From positions 50,047 through 114,046 of the forward strand of contig CAMBEQ010000001.1 in assembly GCA_945865545.1 (NCBI GenBank): 64,000 nucleotides of DNA, in the 5' to 3' direction. This DNA is from Sediminibacterium ginsengisoli. Lineage in GTDB: Bacteria; Bacteroidota; Bacteroidia; Chitinophagales; Chitinophagaceae. The notes under the pieces are model-generated. The model searched no databases and was not told the origin of the DNA. It saw only the letters and a list, made by a program, of their open reading frames with translations. A program made the position numbers and the translations under genes. Shown one piece after another: positions 62,505-64,000 of this stretch (positions within the stretch are counted from its first letter, which is position 1; every line of letters starts with the position of its first letter).

Positions 62505-64000
62505 ATGAAACAACTTTTATCTTATATAGTCATGCTCTTAATAAGCTTAACACAGGTTCAAGCTCAAAAAGAAGCTATTACTAAAACCATTGAGGTTTTC
62601 CCCTATCAAAAAAGTACTGAAGTAAATACGGCCATTGCCACCATGAAGTCATGGCAAAAAAGTGAATGGAAGCAACTAGTGCAATTATTAAATGATGATT
62701 CTTTAAAATTAAAGTCTACCTACGCTTTAAATGCATTTGTAAATGAAGCTAGCTTAAACGATGAATTAAAAAAACAAACCGCTACTCTACTTGCAAGTGT
62801 ATATTCAGAAGCAGTATCATTTTATGCAAAAGAAATAATCATTAATCAACTAGGTTTATTAGGAGATGACGTATCTATTAAATTATTATCAAAATTATTA
62901 AAAGAGGATGGTTTTGGTGGCAATGCCGCTAGGGCATTGGCTAATATCCGTTCAGATGTTGCTATTGCTGCTTTAACAAATGCATTAGAAAATGCAAAAG
63001 GAGACAATAAAAAACACATTCAAGCAGCATTAGACAATGCACATTTTGTTTTGCCTGCAATAAAAATTATTACTCCAGCGAAAGAAAAAATAACTACTAC
63101 AGCGCAACATTTATTATTAGTGCAAGATAAAATGGAGAAAGCAAGCAACCCAATTCAAAAGAGAAAGCTATTGGCTGAAGCCGATCATCTAAATGGATTT
63201 AGCAGCTTTATGTTTGTAAGCAAATTCTTAAATGAAGATGAACTAAAACAAGATGCTGCAAGAATTATTTGCAAGCTTGCATTGGCAGATAAAAATATAA
63301 GAGGTACTGAGGTAAGAGCCGCATTAGAAAAAGCCATTGATTTACTACACGGAGAAGACAGTGCCGTACTCGTGAATAAAACCAAAGCGCATTTAAAATT
63401 ATTGCCTTATGACTATGGATTTGAAAACTTATTTAATGGCAAAGACCTTACCAACTGGAAAGCATTGGTAACTAATCCAATAGCGCGTGCTAAAATGAGC
63501 GACTCTGCCTTACTAGCTGCAGAAAAAATAGCCAATGAAAAAACTAAGGGAGATTGGATCGCTAAAGATGGCTTATTAGTATTTACTGGGCATGGTGACA
63601 ATTTAGCTACTGAAAAAAAATATGGTGATTTTGAAATGTATGTAGATTGGAAAATTACGGAGCAAGGAGATGCTGGTATTTATTTACGTGGTACTCCACA
63701 AGTGCAAATATGGGATACAAGCAGGCATGATGTAGGCGCAGAAGTAGGCTCAGGTGGCTTGTATAACAATCAAAAACATGTTAGTAAGCCACTAGTAGTG
63801 GCAGACAATAAAGTGGGCGATTGGAATACTTTTCATATCATCATGAAAGCAGATAAAGTAACCGTTTATTTAAATGGAATTTTGGTAACAGATAATATTG
63901 TAATGGAAAATTATTGGGACCACAGTCTTCCCCTCTTCACTAAAGAACAGATTGAGTTACAAGCGCATGGTACCTATGTAGCCTATAGAAATATTTATGT
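62505..64000 (+). CDS. HEAT-repeat and DUF1080 (3-keto-disaccharide hydrolase family) protein, cut by window end
   Basis: Open reading frame from ATG 62505 to the window edge (498 codons, no stop). Sec signal ends at VQAQ (about 21). Residues about 35-300 are helical with HEAT-like spacing (LSKLLKEDGFGGNAARALANIRSDVAIAALTNAL). The DUF1080 concanavalin-like domain begins near residue 305 (FENLFNGKDLTNWKAL) with YGDFEMYVDWKI and GIYLRGTPQVQIWD. PF06439 members include hydrolases of 3-keto-glycosides. It is co-oriented and close to the preceding oxidoreductase, so the two very likely form an operon. Confidence 0.88.
   Translation, partial: MKQLLSYIVMLLISLTQVQAQKEAITKTIEVFPYQKSTEVNTAIATMKSWQKSEWKQLVQLLNDDSLKLKSTYALNAFVNEASLNDELKKQTATLLASVYSEAVSFYAKEIIINQLGLLGDDVSIKLLSKLLKEDGFGGNAARALANIRSDVAIAALTNALENAKGDNKKHIQAALDNAHFVLPAIKIITPAKEKITTTAQHLLLVQDKMEKASNPIQKRKLLAEADHLNGFSSFMFVSKFLNEDELKQDAARIICKLALADKNIRGTEVRAALEKAIDLLHGEDSAVLVNKTKAHLKLLPYDYGFENLFNGKDLTNWKALVTNPIARAKMSDSALLAAEKIANEKTKGDWIAKDGLLVFTGHGDNLATEKKYGDFEMYVDWKITEQGDAGIYLRGTPQVQIWDTSRHDVGAEVGSGGLYNNQKHVSKPLVVADNKVGDWNTFHIIMKADKVTVYLNGILVTDNIVMENYWDHSLPLFTKEQIELQAHGTYVAYRNIY

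Noticed and set aside
1..64000. Mobile element, integron or prophage boundaries
   Set aside because: No transposase, integrase, tRNA target, terminal inverted repeats or composition break was found, despite the duplicated cassettes.

Overview
The window is AT-rich, chromosome-like DNA from a member of the Bacteroidota, most likely a Chitinophagaceae-type environmental heterotroph. The evidence is a T9SS-type C-terminal sorting domain, the characteristic 'GINFQAIAR...' N-terminal adhesin domain, FucP-like and hexuronate-like MFS carriers, very few Shine-Dalgarno sequences, and many exported proteins whose nearest recognisable families are shared with Planctomycetes (DUF1549/DUF1553, DUF1501, PSCyt1, DUF1080). 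I assign the phylum from family content and style, not from a marker gene. I found no rRNA, tRNA, CRISPR array, insertion sequence or phage module, so this looks like a stable secretome-rich region.

Layout. 0-10.5 kb: an exported Gfo/Idh/MocA oxidoreductase and a class-V aminotransferase, an M20 amidohydrolase, a T9SS-type small protein next to a tail-fibre-like adhesin, an M24 peptidase, a sialate O-acetylesterase-like enzyme and a GH5-like hydrolase. 10.5-19 kb: two large, divergently transcribed Asp-box/BNR (sortilin-like) propeller proteins, a serine hydrolase and an M20D amidohydrolase. 19-26.5 kb: an AlkB-type hydroxylase, a TIM-barrel isomerase, ApbE, a SUMF1-domain protein, a second Gfo/Idh/MocA protein, a SET-domain protein and an MFS carrier. 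26.7-36.3 kb: a YncE-propeller/phosphoesterase fusion, an NHL-propeller protein and the first planctomycete-type cassette (DUF1549/DUF1553, DUF1501, and a membrane protein with a CxxCH domain). 36.3-45 kb: a clan-GH-D-like glycosidase, a three-gene MacAB/Lol-like ABC system, a Dabb protein, a gamma-glutamyltransferase-like protein and an unknown membrane protein. 45.2-55.1 kb: the second planctomycete-type cassette, extended by a TIM-barrel isomerase, an alpha/beta hydrolase and an APH-kinase/class-III aminotransferase fusion. 55-64 kb: a lipoprotein, a FucP-like carrier, a variant D-aminoacylase, a serine hydrolase, a VIT1-like transporter, a third Gfo/Idh/MocA protein and a HEAT/DUF1080 protein cut by the window end.

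How the genes may work together (inference). Three exported NAD-type sugar oxidoreductases, two exported TIM-barrel isomerases, a DUF1080 (3-keto-disaccharide hydrolase family) protein and two sugar carriers fit periplasmic oxidative saccharide breakdown. The two CxxCH cassettes could supply electron transfer or act as surface binding machinery. A second theme is peptide and N-acyl-amino-acid scavenging: two M20s, an M24, two S12-type serine hydrolases, a D-aminoacylase homologue and a GGT homologue. Two of these enzymes lack canonical active-site residues and are flagged below. The duplicated cassette, in which a DUF2231-like membrane domain, a CxxCH domain and leucine-rich-type repeats are fused, is the best candidate for an under-described system.
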